Shown in pieces: positions 1-8,553 of a DNA stretch of 64,000 bases. Every line of letters begins with the position of its first letter. The first letter of the stretch is position 1. A program made the translations under genes and the position numbers. The DNA comes from Planotetraspora kaengkrachanensis (lineage in GTDB: Bacteria; Actinomycetota; Actinomycetes; Streptosporangiales; Streptosporangiaceae), in NCBI RefSeq assembly GCF_016862895.1, contig NZ_BONV01000035.1:95294-159293 (forward strand), given 5' to 3'. Under the pieces are notes generated by a model. The model was not told the DNA's origin. It made no database searches and saw nothing but the letters and a program-made list of their open reading frames with translations.

Positions 1-180
1 GTTCCCGTGAACCTGGATGCGGTGCGGCACATCTATGCTCTCCGTCCGCTGACGCAGGCAGTGGTCACCCTGCTTAACGCCGACCTCACCTTGGAGGACC
101 TTGCCGAAGACCTTGCGGCGTGCCGCTATCCGTCTGCCACAGAGTGGGATGCAAGTAGACCAGCGGGCTCCTCTGCGTGA
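1..180 (+). CDS. Partial hypothetical protein (C-terminal 59 residues)
   Basis: Reading from base 1, an open frame runs to a TGA at 178-180 and gives a partly acidic, leucine-rich helical tail (...TLEDLAEDLAAC...). The start lies outside the window. I do not recognise the family. The last residues run into the sequence element at 176-200 that also truncates the barstar remnant on the other strand, so the C-terminus may itself be a junction product. Composition fits coding sequence, but no domain can be named. Confidence 0.4.
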   Translation, partial: VPVNLDAVRHIYALRPLTQAVVTLLNADLTLEDLAEDLAACRYPSATEWDASRPAGSSA

Positions 181-202
181 CGAACTGCGTGACAACGCCA
201 AC

Positions 203-277
203 GGATGCGTTCCAGAAGTCGTTGAGTGTCTCGACCTCCCGACCGCGGAGGTCAACGATCAACTCGCTGTCCGTCAT
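203..277 (-). pseudogene. Barstar-like immunity protein, N-terminal remnant
   Basis: From an ATG at 277 the minus strand reads MTDSELIVDLRGREVETL then NDFWNA, which resembles the first two dozen residues of actinobacterial barstar (barnase inhibitor) proteins. Those normally continue with a YG/FG-N-L-D-A-W segment. Here the frame switches to unrelated sequence (VGVVTQFVTQ...) at about 203, so the inhibitor core and its acidic RNase-binding helix are missing. It is a decayed immunity gene. No barnase-type toxin is visible nearby. Confidence 0.5.
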
Positions 278-394
278 CCCGGAGACTATCCAGCGGCCAG
301 TGGCGGGTACTGCTGACGAGTGCACTGCACGATCACTTGCGTGCCACAGATGTGCCAGTCGAGACGGTCAACGAGGAAACCGCGGGGACTCGCG

Positions 395-535
395 GGCGGC
401 ACGTTCTCGGACAGCGTGATCTTGTTCGGCGAGGCTACGTTCTCGGGCGGAAAGGTCGCGTTTCAGCGGGCCACGTTCTCGGACGGCAAGGTCCTGCTCG
501 ACGACCCTCGGGATTGGTCTCGGCCGCCAACTGGC
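395..535 (+). pseudogene. Pentapeptide-repeat protein remnant
   Basis: This stretch translates to a short run with the period-5 pattern of actinobacterial pentapeptide-repeat proteins: GGTFSDS, then EATFSGGKVAFQ, then RATFSDGKVLLD, followed by the DWSRPP tail typical of these proteins. No start or neighbouring repeats remain, and the frame on either side is low-complexity Arg/Pro sequence. It is best read as a relic of a larger membrane-associated pentapeptide protein. From 181 to 726 only this relic, the barstar relic and the repeat at 607-660 can be recognised. Confidence 0.5.
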
Positions 536-606
536 CTTCCTGATCAGGCACCAGGACTGCGCTTGCCCACGTCCAGGGACGGGACCACAGAGGCAGCACC
601 GCTGTC

Positions 607-660
607 GGACCTCGGTTGATGGTTGACGGATTGGTCTCGGGTGATGATTTATATGATCAC
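607..660 (+). repeat. Promoter-like direct repeat, copy 1
   Basis: This segment aligns without gaps to 1267-1320 at roughly 78% identity. Shared blocks are CGGTTGATG-TTGACG and GATG-TTTAYATGATCAC. TTGACG (623-628) looks like a -35 hexamer, and the TTATAT/TATGAT stretch near 647-655 could supply a -10, though the spacing is longer than ideal. It precedes the CxxC protein at 727 and probably carries its promoter. Confidence 0.5.
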
Positions 661-726
661 AGCAAGGCTGACCCCCAAGCTCGGGCCTTCGTGACGCCAT
701 CGGGCATCCTGGGCGCCGTGAGTGAT

Positions 727-1188
727 ATGTACATCCGTCTGATTCCGACCGACCTGAATTGGCAGCCGAGCCCCGAGGTCGCCGGCGCGGCCGTGGCCTA
801 CGTCGCCGGGCTCTTCTCTGGTCCCGGCGATGCCGTGGAGTATGTCGACTATGAGTTCTACGACCGGATCACCCTGATAGACGCTGGCGAGAACACCAGC
901 CAGATCACGTGCTCGCGCTGCCGAAGTGATATCAGCGTGGACTGGTTGGGCGACGTGGTCAGGGAAAACGGCGGCGTGAGCTTCGACCACCTGGACATGA
1001 CGGTGCCCTGCTGTGGCGCCGTGGTCGGGCTGGATACGCTCCACTACGACTGGCCGGTCGGCTTCGCGCGATTCGAGGTGAGTGCCATGAACCCCACTCG
1101 CGCCCAATACGAACTCGACGCCCAGGAACTCGCCGACATGGCCAGCATTGTCGGCCACCCCGTTACCCAGGTCCTCGCGCACTACTAA
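727..1188 (+). CDS. Hypothetical protein with paired cysteine (zinc-ribbon-like) motifs
   Basis: A 153-residue acidic, soluble protein beginning MYIRLIPTDLNWQPSPE. A CSRCRSDI motif near residue 60 and a VPCCGAVV motif near residue 91 could jointly bind zinc as a small ribbon. It ends with a helical tail (RAQYELDAQELADM). There is no signal peptide or membrane segment. An in-frame GTG at 718 is an alternative start; the frame upstream of that overlaps the promoter-like repeat and is unlikely to be translated. It is complete, unlike its neighbours, and is bracketed by the duplicated promoter segment, so it may have moved as a cassette. No function can be given. Confidence 0.75.
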   Translation: MYIRLIPTDLNWQPSPEVAGAAVAYVAGLFSGPGDAVEYVDYEFYDRITLIDAGENTSQITCSRCRSDISVDWLGDVVRENGGVSFDHLDMTVPCCGAVVGLDTLHYDWPVGFARFEVSAMNPTRAQYELDAQELADMASIVGHPVTQVLAHY

Positions 1189-1238
1189 TCAGGCACGCCT
1201 CCGGATTGATCATGTCGACCGTCAACCGAGGCCGCAAT

Positions 1239-1289
1239 GTCAAGCATCAACCGAAGCAGGACAATGTCAGACCGCGGTTGATGCTTGAC
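1239..1289. repeat. 15-bp perfect inverted repeat
   Basis: GTCAAGCATCAACCG at 1239-1253 faces its exact complement CGGTTGATGCTTGAC at 1275-1289. The right arm is part of the duplicated promoter-like segment, and a related half-site (TCGGTTGAC on the minus strand) lies at 1221-1229. It could be an operator, a hairpin or a cassette end. The rest of 1189-1539 holds nothing recognisable. Confidence 0.6.
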
Positions 1290-1320
1290 GCTTCGGCCCC
1301 GCCTGATGCTTTACATGATC
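1267..1320 (+). repeat. Promoter-like direct repeat, copy 2
   Basis: Second copy of the segment at 607-660, in the same orientation, just downstream of the CxxC protein gene. It keeps the TTGACG and TTTACATGATCAC elements but no credible gene follows before the convergent gene ending at 1540. Confidence 0.5.
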
Positions 1321-1539
1321 ACGGCTAGGCCGGCGACACTTCCTCTTCTGCCGATGTGCGGACGTCAGACCGGGCGCAACAGCAACCCAGCCTTACGGCT
1401 GCGGACGCTCAACAGACCGGACCAACAGCGCAGGCCGAAGCAATCTGAATCTCGCAGTACGGCAACACGTGGAGTCGTGTTGGACGTCCGCAGACGTGCT
1501 GTCCTGGGGTCTTCACCTGAAGGCATCAGCCCCGGTGTA

Positions 1540-2136
1540 TCAGCCGCGGGGCAGTCTCCGGCCGTCGGGCAGCGCGCGGCCGCTCAGGAATGCCACTAGC
1601 GAGCCGCTGTCGGCTCGAACGAGCCGGCCGTTTCCCCAGCTCCAGTCGGTGTCGGCGGCCTCGAGCCGGACATCGGTCAGGTCGACTCCGAACCAGGTGC
1701 CGTTGGCGGCGGTGAGCTGGTCGAGGATGGCGGTCGCAGCTTCTCCCGGTGCAACCGCGGGCCGGTCGAGCGCGATCGTCACGTCCAGGGAGTGGATGAC
1801 GGCATGGCTCAGTGCACCGACTGCACCGCCGCCCGGCGGCTCCCACGCATGCAGTCTCGGCGATCGGAGCTGGTCGAGGAGGTCGGCGACCGGCAACGAA
1901 GCGTCCCGCGCGGCCACGGTGTCGGAGAGCACGGTGAAGTCGCCGCCCGCCGCCGCCATCTCGGCCCCGAACTGCGCGGGAGTCAGCCGCGTCGGCATCG
2001 TCACGTGCGCGATCACGTGGCGCACGAGCCACTTCTCGCACAGCGACGGGGCGTCCCAGGTCCCGATGGCCGCGGCGGCGAGCAGGTCGGCGAGCCGGTC
2101 GTAGGTCGGCGCCACCCAGGACTGCAGGTCGGTCAC
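1540..2136 (-). CDS. Maleylpyruvate isomerase/DinB-fold protein, probably mycothiol-dependent
   Basis: A 198-residue protein of the actinobacterial family related to mycothiol-dependent maleylpyruvate isomerase (DinB-like four-helix fold). The N-terminal motif WDAPSLCEKWLVRHVIAH is the hallmark; its histidine, together with a later one in ALSHAVIHSLD, normally binds the metal. Members use mycothiol in isomerisation or detoxification, but the substrate is unknown. The GTG start at 2136 has AAGGAG eight bases upstream and overlaps the SRPBCC stop (GTGA), so it is the last gene of a three-gene operon. The regulated SRPBCC partner suggests response to a small hydrophobic compound. Confidence 0.8.
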   Translation of the reverse strand: MTDLQSWVAPTYDRLADLLAAAAIGTWDAPSLCEKWLVRHVIAHVTMPTRLTPAQFGAEMAAAGGDFTVLSDTVAARDASLPVADLLDQLRSPRLHAWEPPGGGAVGALSHAVIHSLDVTIALDRPAVAPGEAATAILDQLTAANGTWFGVDLTDVRLEAADTDWSWGNGRLVRADSGSLVAFLSGRALPDGRRLPRG

Positions 2137-2573
2137 GATCGGTCTCCTTGCACGTGGTGGGAGAGGTGCTCCTCGAGCTTGTCGAGGGAGGTGAGGAAGC
2201 CAGCGCGGGCATTGGGCATGCGCATCGCCTCGGGCACGTACCGCTGATGGATGACGACCGCGGTTGTGCCGTCGCCGCGGTCGTTGAGCGTGGTGGTGGT
2301 GTGCATCCCGCTCGCTGGCTCGACCCAGGCGAGCCGCTCGGGCGGGACGACCTCGGTGAAGGTGGCGACCATCCGGTGGCTGCCGAGCTCGCCGAGCATC
2401 AGGGTCTCGAAGCGGCCGCCGGGGCGGAGTTCGACGATGATGCCGTCGATCGGGGTGACCATGCCGCGCGGACCCCAGAAATGCGCGAGCTCGGCGGGCT
2501 CGGTGAGGCACCGCCACACCAGCTCGCGCGGCGCGCGGAAGACCCGCCGGTAGACGAGTTCGTCGTCGTTCAC
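2133..2573 (-). CDS. SRPBCC (AHSA1-like) domain protein
   Basis: A 146-residue START/AHSA1-fold protein. Family marks are the opening YRRVFRAPRELVWRCLTEPAELAHFWGP, the central PGGRFET and the C-terminal FLTSLDKLEEHL helix. These proteins form a hydrophobic pocket; in actinobacteria they are very often encoded beside an ArsR regulator and may bind its ligand or take part in its chemistry. The GTG start at 2573 overlaps the ArsR stop by four bases, and the stop overlaps the next start by four bases. Cytoplasmic. Ligand unknown. Confidence 0.85.
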   Translation of the reverse strand: MNDDELVYRRVFRAPRELVWRCLTEPAELAHFWGPRGMVTPIDGIIVELRPGGRFETLMLGELGSHRMVATFTEVVPPERLAWVEPASGMHTTTTLNDRGDGTTAVVIHQRYVPEAMRMPNARAGFLTSLDKLEEHLSHHVQGDRS

Positions 2574-2917
2574 TGGTTCGCACCCTTCTGCAAGCAGGCG
2601 AGGTGCGTCTCCAGCCGGTCCATTCGCTCTGACCATGTGCGCCGGCTCTCCTCGATCCACGAGACAGCGGCCTCCAGCGCCGCCGGTTCGAGCCGACACG
2701 GCCGGGTTTGCCGGTGCCGCCCTCGGCTGATCAGGCCGGACCGCTCGAGCACCCGGATGTGCTGCGACACGGCCTGCATGCTCATGGCGTACGGCTCCGC
2801 CAGCTCCTTGACCGTCGCCTCGCCCGCGCTCAGCCGGACCACGATGTCGCGCCTGGTGGGGTCGCTGAGCGCCGTGAACATGGCATCGAGCCGCTGATCC
2901 TCGATAGTGATTCCCAT
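2570..2917 (-). CDS. ArsR-family transcriptional regulator
   Basis: A 115-residue winged-helix repressor: ALSDPTRRDIVVRL at the N-terminus, recognition-helix region MSMQAVSQHIRVLERSGLI, then a positively charged wing (SRGRHRQTRP). It lacks the ELCVC metal site of ArsR/SmtB sensors, so it belongs to the non-metal branch found with SRPBCC proteins. First gene of the operon. No ribosome binding site precedes the ATG; a promoter-like pair ends only a few bases upstream (2925-2953), so the mRNA may be leaderless. Probably autoregulatory. Confidence 0.88.
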   Translation of the reverse strand: MGITIEDQRLDAMFTALSDPTRRDIVVRLSAGEATVKELAEPYAMSMQAVSQHIRVLERSGLISRGRHRQTRPCRLEPAALEAAVSWIEESRRTWSERMDRLETHLACLQKGANQ

Positions 2918-2924
2918 GCGGGGT

Positions 2925-2953
2925 ACTCAAGCATCTGCTTTATCAAGCGTCAA
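2925..2953 (-). promoter_or_regulatory. Promoter and operator of the ArsR operon
   Basis: On the minus strand TTGACG (2953-2948) is followed after 17 bases by TTGAGT (2930-2925), eight bases before the ATG. Inside lies the imperfect palindrome AAGCATCTGCTT (2929-2940, five-base arms), well placed for repressor binding. The -10 match is weak. Confidence 0.4.
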
Positions 2954-3187
2954 CTGGAGGACCTCGCTCCAACCAACGCGCGGCTGTGGCTGCGGCGCCC
3001 TGTGACTGACCAGATGCGCGACAACGCCGATGGGTGACTGTCGTCGGGAGGGGCCGTTGTTCCGTCTCTGTTCCGCCGGCGCGCGAGATCTCCGAACCGT
3101 TGGCAAACTGCTAGACAATGAAATCCCAGCTCAGGCCCGGTTTCGGAGAGCAGTCGCAGTTCAGAGAAAACGCAGGGATTAGAACCC

Positions 3188-3199
3188 GGCCTTCAGGCC
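3188..3199 (-). terminator. Short hairpin after the secreted-protein gene
   Basis: GGCCT-TC-AGGCC lies 11 bases beyond the stop of the leftward gene ending at 3210 and could terminate it. There is no strong U-tract, as is usual in actinobacteria. Confidence 0.35.
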
Positions 3200-3209
3200 C
3201 ATGTGATCG

Positions 3210-4121
3210 TCACTTCAGGATCGACGCGGCCCTTGCGTATGCCTGACTGGTCAGGTCGGCAAGCATGGCCCGATCGCCGGCAATGTCGTCGGGAACGTCT
3301 GCTGAAAAGGGGAGCACGATGAGGCGCACCTCGATGAGGTAGTCACCGTGGCGGATCAGGGCGGCCCAGGTCGCCGCGTTGGCTCCGGATGGGTCCCACA
3401 GACGGTACGCCTTCGCGCCCGCGGGGCTCGGTAGCGCGACCTGCTCGTAGCGATGTGTCCACCTCTTCTGCCCGTCGGTCAGGCGCACGGTGGCACACGA
3501 ATCGGGCGGGCCGGCCTCTAGGCGGTCCAGGGCGGGACCGGGGGCGTACACGATCGACTCGCTCAGCGCCGGCCCACCGAAGGCGCCCTTGGTGGAGTCG
3601 ACGAGGAAGGCACCGCCGAGCACTCCGTCGGGCTCTTTCTTCAGCGAGGTGACGGTGCTCCAAATGCCCTGGGTCCACTGCTGGCACTCCGGGTGGTCGA
3701 CTGGCGGGGCGCCGATCTGCGTCTGACCCATATCCGCGATCCGCTCGCTGGTGAACGGCAGCGCCTCGGCCGGCACCCCGTCCAGGACCGTCGCATCGTG
3801 GAATCGCCTCAGCAGGGCCCGCCGTACGAGGTCGCCCCGGCTTCCCACAGGCCACTCCCATGCGGAGGGCTGCGGGGCTATCGGGATCCTCGCGTCGAAC
3901 TCGAAGTCGCTCGGCCACACGCGAGGCGAGGAGTCGGCAGGCGAAGGCGTCAAGGGGGCGCCTGGCGAGAGTGGGGTGATGCCCGCATGCCCTGATCCCG
4001 TAGCCGCAGCGCATGCCGACGTGGCTGCACTGGCCAGGCACAGAGCCAGCAGGACTGCCACCGCGGCCCACCGGCGTCGCCGACCGTCGCTCGGCCTGTC
4101 CAAACGCGTGCGCATGATCAT
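3210..4121 (-). CDS. Secreted or lipid-anchored hypothetical protein
   Basis: About 303 residues. The start is taken at ATG 4121 (or 4115); the frame upstream is open but does not look coding. An Arg-rich n-region (RPSDGRRRRW) and a hydrophobic stretch (AAVAVLLALCLASAA) end in ATSAC, a weak lipobox, so the protein is exported and perhaps lipidated. The mature part begins with a Pro/Ser linker and has no motif I recognise. It resembles sensor-like extracytoplasmic proteins that accompany signalling genes in actinomycetes, but none is adjacent. Monocistronic, upstream of nothing on its strand. Confidence 0.7.
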   Translation of the reverse strand: MIMRTRLDRPSDGRRRRWAAVAVLLALCLASAATSACAAATGSGHAGITPLSPGAPLTPSPADSSPRVWPSDFEFDARIPIAPQPSAWEWPVGSRGDLVRRALLRRFHDATVLDGVPAEALPFTSERIADMGQTQIGAPPVDHPECQQWTQGIWSTVTSLKKEPDGVLGGAFLVDSTKGAFGGPALSESIVYAPGPALDRLEAGPPDSCATVRLTDGQKRWTHRYEQVALPSPAGAKAYRLWDPSGANAATWAALIRHGDYLIEVRLIVLPFSADVPDDIAGDRAMLADLTSQAYARAASILK

Positions 4122-4373
4122 CCCGCCGGAGGCTACTGAATGCACCGAGGGAAGTCGAGAGGTGGCATGTCCGAACGGACCACGCGCCCTCAGTAGTGGC
4201 CGAGTCGAACTGAGTGACATCCGGGTTGCCCAGCCCAGCCCTTCAGTGCACATCCATGCACTGAACATGAGCCTTCACCTGGACAAACGTCAGGGCATGA
4301 CCAGCGCTTCGTGAGCAAGAAGTCACAACGCCTACGACGGGACCCTGGGACGCGTGGGGCCGGTCATAATTGG

Positions 4374-5432
4374 TCAGCGCTGCTGGCCGGCCAGAGATGA
4401 CGCGAGCTTCAGCCAGTTCTGGAGGGTGGTGGCGGCGCCGCCGCTATCAATGGCGTGGCGCGCTTCCTCCAAACCGGTCGCGAAGGCGTTATGGAGGCCT
4501 CCGCCGAGGTTGCGGTGGGCGGCGAGGGCTCCGGCGGCGTTGGCGAGAACGGCGTCGCGGACGGCGCCCGGCTCACCCGCCAAGACTCGGTGGACGACCG
4601 AGGCGTTGTAGGCGGCGTCACCGCCGCGGAGCGCGTCCGGTGTGCTGCGCCGGAGTCCGAAGGCGGCAGCGTCCAGCGTCTCCTCCCGGACGCCGTCGAT
4701 GTCGGCGATCCAGACGTTGGTGGGGGCGGCGGTGGTGATTTCGTCGAGCCCGTCCTCTCCGCGCACGACCAGGGCGCTGGTACCCCGTTCGGCGAGGACA
4801 CGCGCCAAGACCGGGACAAGGGCGACATTGGAGCAGCCGACAAGGGCGGCACGGGGACTGGCGGGGTTGGTCAGCGGCGCCAGGTAGTTGATGGCGGTGG
4901 GGACGCCGAGCGCCTTGCGGACCGGGACGGCGTGACGCAGCCCGTGGTGAAAACGCGGGGCGAAGGTGAAGCCGATACCGACCTCGCGCAAGCACCGGGC
5001 GATGTCGTCAGGCGTGAGATCGAGCGGAAGGCCCAGGGCTTCCAGGACGTCGGCGGAACCGGCCTTACTGGACACCGATCGGCCGCCGTGCTTGACGACT
5101 GGGGCGCCGGCGGCGGCCACAACGATCGCCGCCATGGTGCTCACGTTCACGGTGTGGGCGCCATCGCCGCCGGTACCCACGATGTCGACGACGTCCGCGC
5201 CGTCTACTGGGAGGGGTACGACCCGTTCCATAAGGGCGTCGAGCATTCCGCGGAGCTCTGCGCTGCTCTCACCCTTGGCACGCAGGGCGACCAGGAATCC
5301 AGCGAGTTGGGCGGGATCGGCCGCGTCGTCCATGACCTGTCGCATGGCCCATCGGGTGTCGTCCGCATTGAGGTCGTGCCCCCGCAGAAGCGCTGCGAGC
5401 AGGCGTGGCCAGGAGCGGACGGGCTCGGTCAC
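4374..5432 (-). CDS. trpD: Anthranilate phosphoribosyltransferase TrpD
   Basis: A 352-residue class III phosphoribosyltransferase that joins anthranilate to PRPP in the second step of tryptophan synthesis. The PRPP loop [14 protein letters not shown] and the segment [16 protein letters not shown] are clear (the usual KHGN is KHGG here), as is EDGLDEIT for the metal site. The GTG start at 5432 has GGGAGG six bases upstream; the long open extension above it has no coding character. It is transcribed away from trpBA across a 259-bp gap. trpE, trpG, trpC and trpF are absent from the window, so this is not a complete trp operon. Confidence 0.93.
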   Translation of the reverse strand: MTEPVRSWPRLLAALLRGHDLNADDTRWAMRQVMDDAADPAQLAGFLVALRAKGESSAELRGMLDALMERVVPLPVDGADVVDIVGTGGDGAHTVNVSTMAAIVVAAAGAPVVKHGGRSVSSKAGSADVLEALGLPLDLTPDDIARCLREVGIGFTFAPRFHHGLRHAVPVRKALGVPTAINYLAPLTNPASPRAALVGCSNVALVPVLARVLAERGTSALVVRGEDGLDEITTAAPTNVWIADIDGVREETLDAAAFGLRRSTPDALRGGDAAYNASVVHRVLAGEPGAVRDAVLANAAGALAAHRNLGGGLHNAFATGLEEARHAIDSGGAATTLQNWLKLASSLAGQQR

Positions 5433-5647
5433 TGAGGTCCTCCCGATGCGACCCGCGGCGGGGCGGATGGTGTCTCCGAGCGTAGCGGCCGCCATGCACA
5501 GGCTGAACGGGGACCATGCGTCATGCATGAAGCCCGTCGAAGGAACTGATCCGCACGCTCGTGCCGCGATTCGCCGCCGAAGGCCCTCCTGACTGCCGTG
5601 CCGGGTACCGGTGGTGGCGCGTCCACGCCGCCCATGCCACACTCACT

Positions 5648-5677
5648 GTTATAGAACTCATTGAAGAGTTATAGAAC
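5648..5677 (+). promoter_or_regulatory. Tandem operator-like repeats before trpB
   Basis: GTTATAGAAC occurs at 5648-5657 and again at 5668-5677, exactly 20 bp (two helical turns) apart and 14 bp before the trpB start. Each unit is a GTT-N4-AAC half-palindrome. Probable binding site of the GntR regulator encoded at the end of the operon. Confidence 0.5.
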
Positions 5678-5691
5678 GATGGGAGCATGGC

Positions 5692-6891
5692 ATGCGAGAC
5701 ATGTCGCCGTGGCCGGTCCCGCTGGACGGGACGATGGGCGAGCCCCGAGAGCGGGGCCGATTCGGCGAGTACGGCGGACGGTACGCGCCGGAGTCCCTGG
5801 TCGAGGCGTGCCGCGAGGTGGATGAGGCGTTCCGTGAGGCCTGGGTGGATCCGGGCTTCCGCGGCGCCCTGGCGCGACTGCTCGCCGTGCACGCCGGGCG
5901 GCCGACCCCGCTCACACCGGCCGGACGGCTTTCGGAGGCGCTGGGCGTGCGGCTGTACCTCAAGCGCGAGGATCTCACCCACACCGGCTCCCACAAGATC
6001 AACAATGTGCTGGGCCAGGCCCTGCTTGCCACCCGGATGGGACGGCGCAGGCTGATCGCCGAGACGGGAGCGGGCCAGCACGGGGTGGCCACCGCGACCG
6101 CCGCCGCGCTGCTCGGGCTGGAGGCCACGGTGTTCATGGGCGAGCGCGACATCGAGCGGCAGGCGCTGAACGTCTTCCGGATGCGCATGCTGGGCGCCGA
6201 GGTGGTCCCGGTGACCACGGGGAGCCGTACCCTCAAGGACGCGACCAGCGAGGCCATGCGGCACTGGGTGGGCGCGACCGGCGACTCCCACTACTGCATC
6301 GGCTCGGTCGTCGGGCCGGATCCGTACCCATGGATGGTCAGGGAGTTCCAGCGGATCATCGGCGACGAGGCCCGCGGGCAGTGCGCCGCCGAGCTGCGGA
6401 CCGGCGTCCCCGACTACGTGGTCGCGTGCGTCGGCGGCGGCTCCAACGCGGCCGGCACGTTCGCCGGATTCGCCGACACCCCGGCGCGCCTGGTCGGTGT
6501 CGAGGCGGAGGGCGGCGCCGGGGCGGCACGCGGCCGGCTCGGCGTCCTGCACGGCTGCCGCTCGCTGTTCCTGCAGGACGACGACGGGCAGATCACCGAG
6601 GCGCACTCCATCGCCGCCGGGCTCGACTATCCGGGCGTCGGCCCGGAGCACGCGCACCTGCGCGACCTGGGCCGGGCCCGCTACGTCACGGTGACCGACG
6701 ACGAGGCGGCCGGCGCGGCGGTGCGGCTGGCACGTACCGAAGGCATCGTCCCCGCGCTCGAATCGGCGCACGCCCTCGCCTGGGTGATCCGCGCGGCGGG
6801 TGACGGAGACCTGCCCTCGGGATCGACGGTGCTGATGACGTTGTCCGGCCGGGGCGACAAGGACGTCTCAACCCTGAAGGAGCTGCTGTGA
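5692..6891 (+). CDS. trpB: Tryptophan synthase beta subunit TrpB
   Basis: A 399-residue PLP enzyme that joins indole to serine. All family marks are present: [13 protein letters not shown] at the N-terminus, the PLP lysine in HTGSHKINN (Lys102), [10 protein letters not shown], the phosphate-binding GGGSNA loop, and SGRGDKDV at the C-terminus. Length matches canonical TrpB1 rather than the longer TrpB2 type. The ATG at 5692 has GGGAG six bases upstream. Its stop overlaps the trpA start by four bases, so the alpha and beta subunits are translationally coupled. No Trp-rich leader peptide precedes it, so control is more likely by a repressor than by attenuation. Confidence 0.96.
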   Translation: MRDMSPWPVPLDGTMGEPRERGRFGEYGGRYAPESLVEACREVDEAFREAWVDPGFRGALARLLAVHAGRPTPLTPAGRLSEALGVRLYLKREDLTHTGSHKINNVLGQALLATRMGRRRLIAETGAGQHGVATATAAALLGLEATVFMGERDIERQALNVFRMRMLGAEVVPVTTGSRTLKDATSEAMRHWVGATGDSHYCIGSVVGPDPYPWMVREFQRIIGDEARGQCAAELRTGVPDYVVACVGGGSNAAGTFAGFADTPARLVGVEAEGGAGAARGRLGVLHGCRSLFLQDDDGQITEAHSIAAGLDYPGVGPEHAHLRDLGRARYVTVTDDEAAGAAVRLARTEGIVPALESAHALAWVIRAAGDGDLPSGSTVLMTLSGRGDKDVSTLKELL

Positions 6892-7709
6892 CGAACCCCA
6901 CCCTGGCCGCGGGCGCGGGCGCGGTCGAACGCCACCTGCGTTCCCGCCGGGACACCGGCCGCGGCCTGCTCATGCCGTACGTGACCGGGGGGATCACGCC
7001 CGGCTGGACGGACTACCTGCGGGCGTTCGCCGCCGCCGGGGCGGACGCGATCGAGCTCGGCCTGCCCTTCTCCGACCCCACGCTGGACGGCGTCACCATC
7101 CAGCAGGCGAGCGAGACGGCACTGGCGCGGGGGGCGAGCACCCGCCGGATCCTCGCCGACCTGTCCGGTATGCCGGACCTGGGCGTGCCGCTGGTCGTCA
7201 GCACCTACTACAACCTGGTGCTGCACGACGGCCCCGAGGCGTTCTGCGCAGCGCTGCGCCGGGCCGGCGTCGGCGGCCTGATCGTGCCCGACCTGCCGGT
7301 GAACGAGGCGGACGAACTGACGGACGTGGCCGCCGCCGCTGGGATCGAACTGGTCCTGCTCGCGTCGCCGGCGACGCCGCAGCCGCGGCTGGCGGAGATC
7401 GCGTGCCGCAGCCGCGGATTCGTCTACGCGGTGTCGCTGATGGGCACCACCGGTGAGCGGGCCGCCCTCGCCGCTTCGGCGGCGGAGCTCACCGAGCGGA
7501 TCAGGCGCGTCACCGACCGGCCGGTCTTGCTAGGATTTGGCGTTTCCACCCCGGACCAGGCACGCGAAGCCCGTCGGCACGCCGACGGCGTGGTGGTCGG
7601 CGCCGCGGTCATGCGGCGGGTGCTCGACGGGGCCGGGCCGGACGACCTGCGCGCCTTCCTCGCGAGCCTGCGGCAAGCCCTCGACCAGGAGTGTGACCGA
7701 GCACGATGA
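6888..7709 (+). CDS. trpA: Tryptophan synthase alpha subunit TrpA
   Basis: A 273-residue TIM barrel that splits indole-3-glycerol phosphate and passes indole to TrpB. Catalytic residues corresponding to Salmonella Glu49 and Asp60 are Glu56 and Asp67 in [15 protein letters not shown]; the phosphate-binding [11 protein letters not shown] and VVVGAAVM segments are intact. The GTG start lies in a GTGA overlap with trpB, and the stop overlaps the gntR start (ATGA). Because trpC is not here, its substrate must come from genes elsewhere. Confidence 0.95.
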   Translation: MTNPTLAAGAGAVERHLRSRRDTGRGLLMPYVTGGITPGWTDYLRAFAAAGADAIELGLPFSDPTLDGVTIQQASETALARGASTRRILADLSGMPDLGVPLVVSTYYNLVLHDGPEAFCAALRRAGVGGLIVPDLPVNEADELTDVAAAAGIELVLLASPATPQPRLAEIACRSRGFVYAVSLMGTTGERAALAASAAELTERIRRVTDRPVLLGFGVSTPDQAREARRHADGVVVGAAVMRRVLDGAGPDDLRAFLASLRQALDQECDRAR

Positions 7710-8464
7710 CCCCCGACGCCGGGCACGAGGCGAGATACCGCGCCATCGCCGCCGACCTCGCCGCGAAGATCCGGTCGGGACACTACGCCCCCGGTGAGGC
7801 CCTGCCGCCGCAACGGGAGCTGAGCGCCTCCTACGGGGTGACCCTCATGACGCTGCGCCAGGCGTTGCGGGAGCTCAGCGACGAGAGGCTGATCGTGCAG
7901 CAGCCCGGCAGGGGTACGTTCGTCGCTCCACCCCATCTGGCGTACCAGCTCGACTCGCTCCGCAGCCTGGTCGACGACCTGCGTAAACAGGGCCACGATG
8001 TGCGCACCGCGGTGGCCGGGCGGGCGGTGCGCCGAGCCCCCGCCCGCATCGCCGCGGAGCTGCGGCTGCGTCCCGGCGACAGCGCACTGCGGCTGGAGCG
8101 GGTCCGCGAGTTCGCGGGACGCCCCGCCGTACACCAGGTGTCCTGGGTCCGCCGGCCGGTGGCCGACCAGATCCGCGACCGCGACTTCACCGCCGTCTCC
8201 CTCTATACGGCCCTCGCCGACGCGGGAGTGACGGTCGCGCAGGCGTCAGAGGTGGTCCGGCCCGGACTGCTCGACCCCGCCGCCGCCCGCCACCTCAACG
8301 AGCCGCAGGGCAGCCCGGTACTCGTCAGCACCCGGATCACCTACACGCTCGACGCCACGCCCGTGGTGTCCGACCACGCCACCATCCTCGGCAGCATGAT
8401 GGAGATCCGTACCGAACGCGCCGCCACCGGCCTGTCCCTCACCTGGGGCGCCACTATTCCCTAG
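7706..8464 (+). CDS. GntR-family (HutC/UTRA) regulator
   Basis: A 252-residue regulator: winged helix at about residues 8-75 (LPPQRELSASYGVTLMTLRQALREL), then a UTRA effector domain with the typical ALRLERVREFAGRPAVHQVSW opening. HutC-type regulators sense small metabolites and usually repress adjacent genes. It overlaps trpA by four bases and its stop lies inside an inverted repeat preceding the dioxygenase gene. GntR control of trp genes is unusual. The operator-like sequences at 5648-5677 and 8463-8487 share a TATAG(G)AA core, suggesting that it controls both trpBA and the dioxygenase. Confidence 0.9.
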   Translation: MTPDAGHEARYRAIAADLAAKIRSGHYAPGEALPPQRELSASYGVTLMTLRQALRELSDERLIVQQPGRGTFVAPPHLAYQLDSLRSLVDDLRKQGHDVRTAVAGRAVRRAPARIAAELRLRPGDSALRLERVREFAGRPAVHQVSWVRRPVADQIRDRDFTAVSLYTALADAGVTVAQASEVVRPGLLDPAAARHLNEPQGSPVLVSTRITYTLDATPVVSDHATILGSMMEIRTERAATGLSLTWGATIP

Positions 8465-8487
8465 TCAACCTATAGGAATAGTTGACT
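8463..8487. promoter_or_regulatory. Operator-like inverted repeat before the dioxygenase gene
   Basis: AGTCAAC (8463-8469) and GTTGACT (8481-8487) are perfect complements separated by 11 bases containing TATAGGAAT. The right arm contains TTGACT, a possible -35. It overlaps the gntR stop codon. Confidence 0.5.
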
Positions 8488-8553
8488 TTGTGGTCGGTGT
8501 GACAGACGCTGTGGTTGGCCCCGCACACACCGTCCTCGAAAGGTGTCAGGGAA

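Noticed and set aside
5433..5691. Trp attenuator or T-box before trpB
   Set aside because: No short leader peptide with Trp codons and no T-box or terminator/antiterminator fold could be made out; the tandem repeats point to a repressor.
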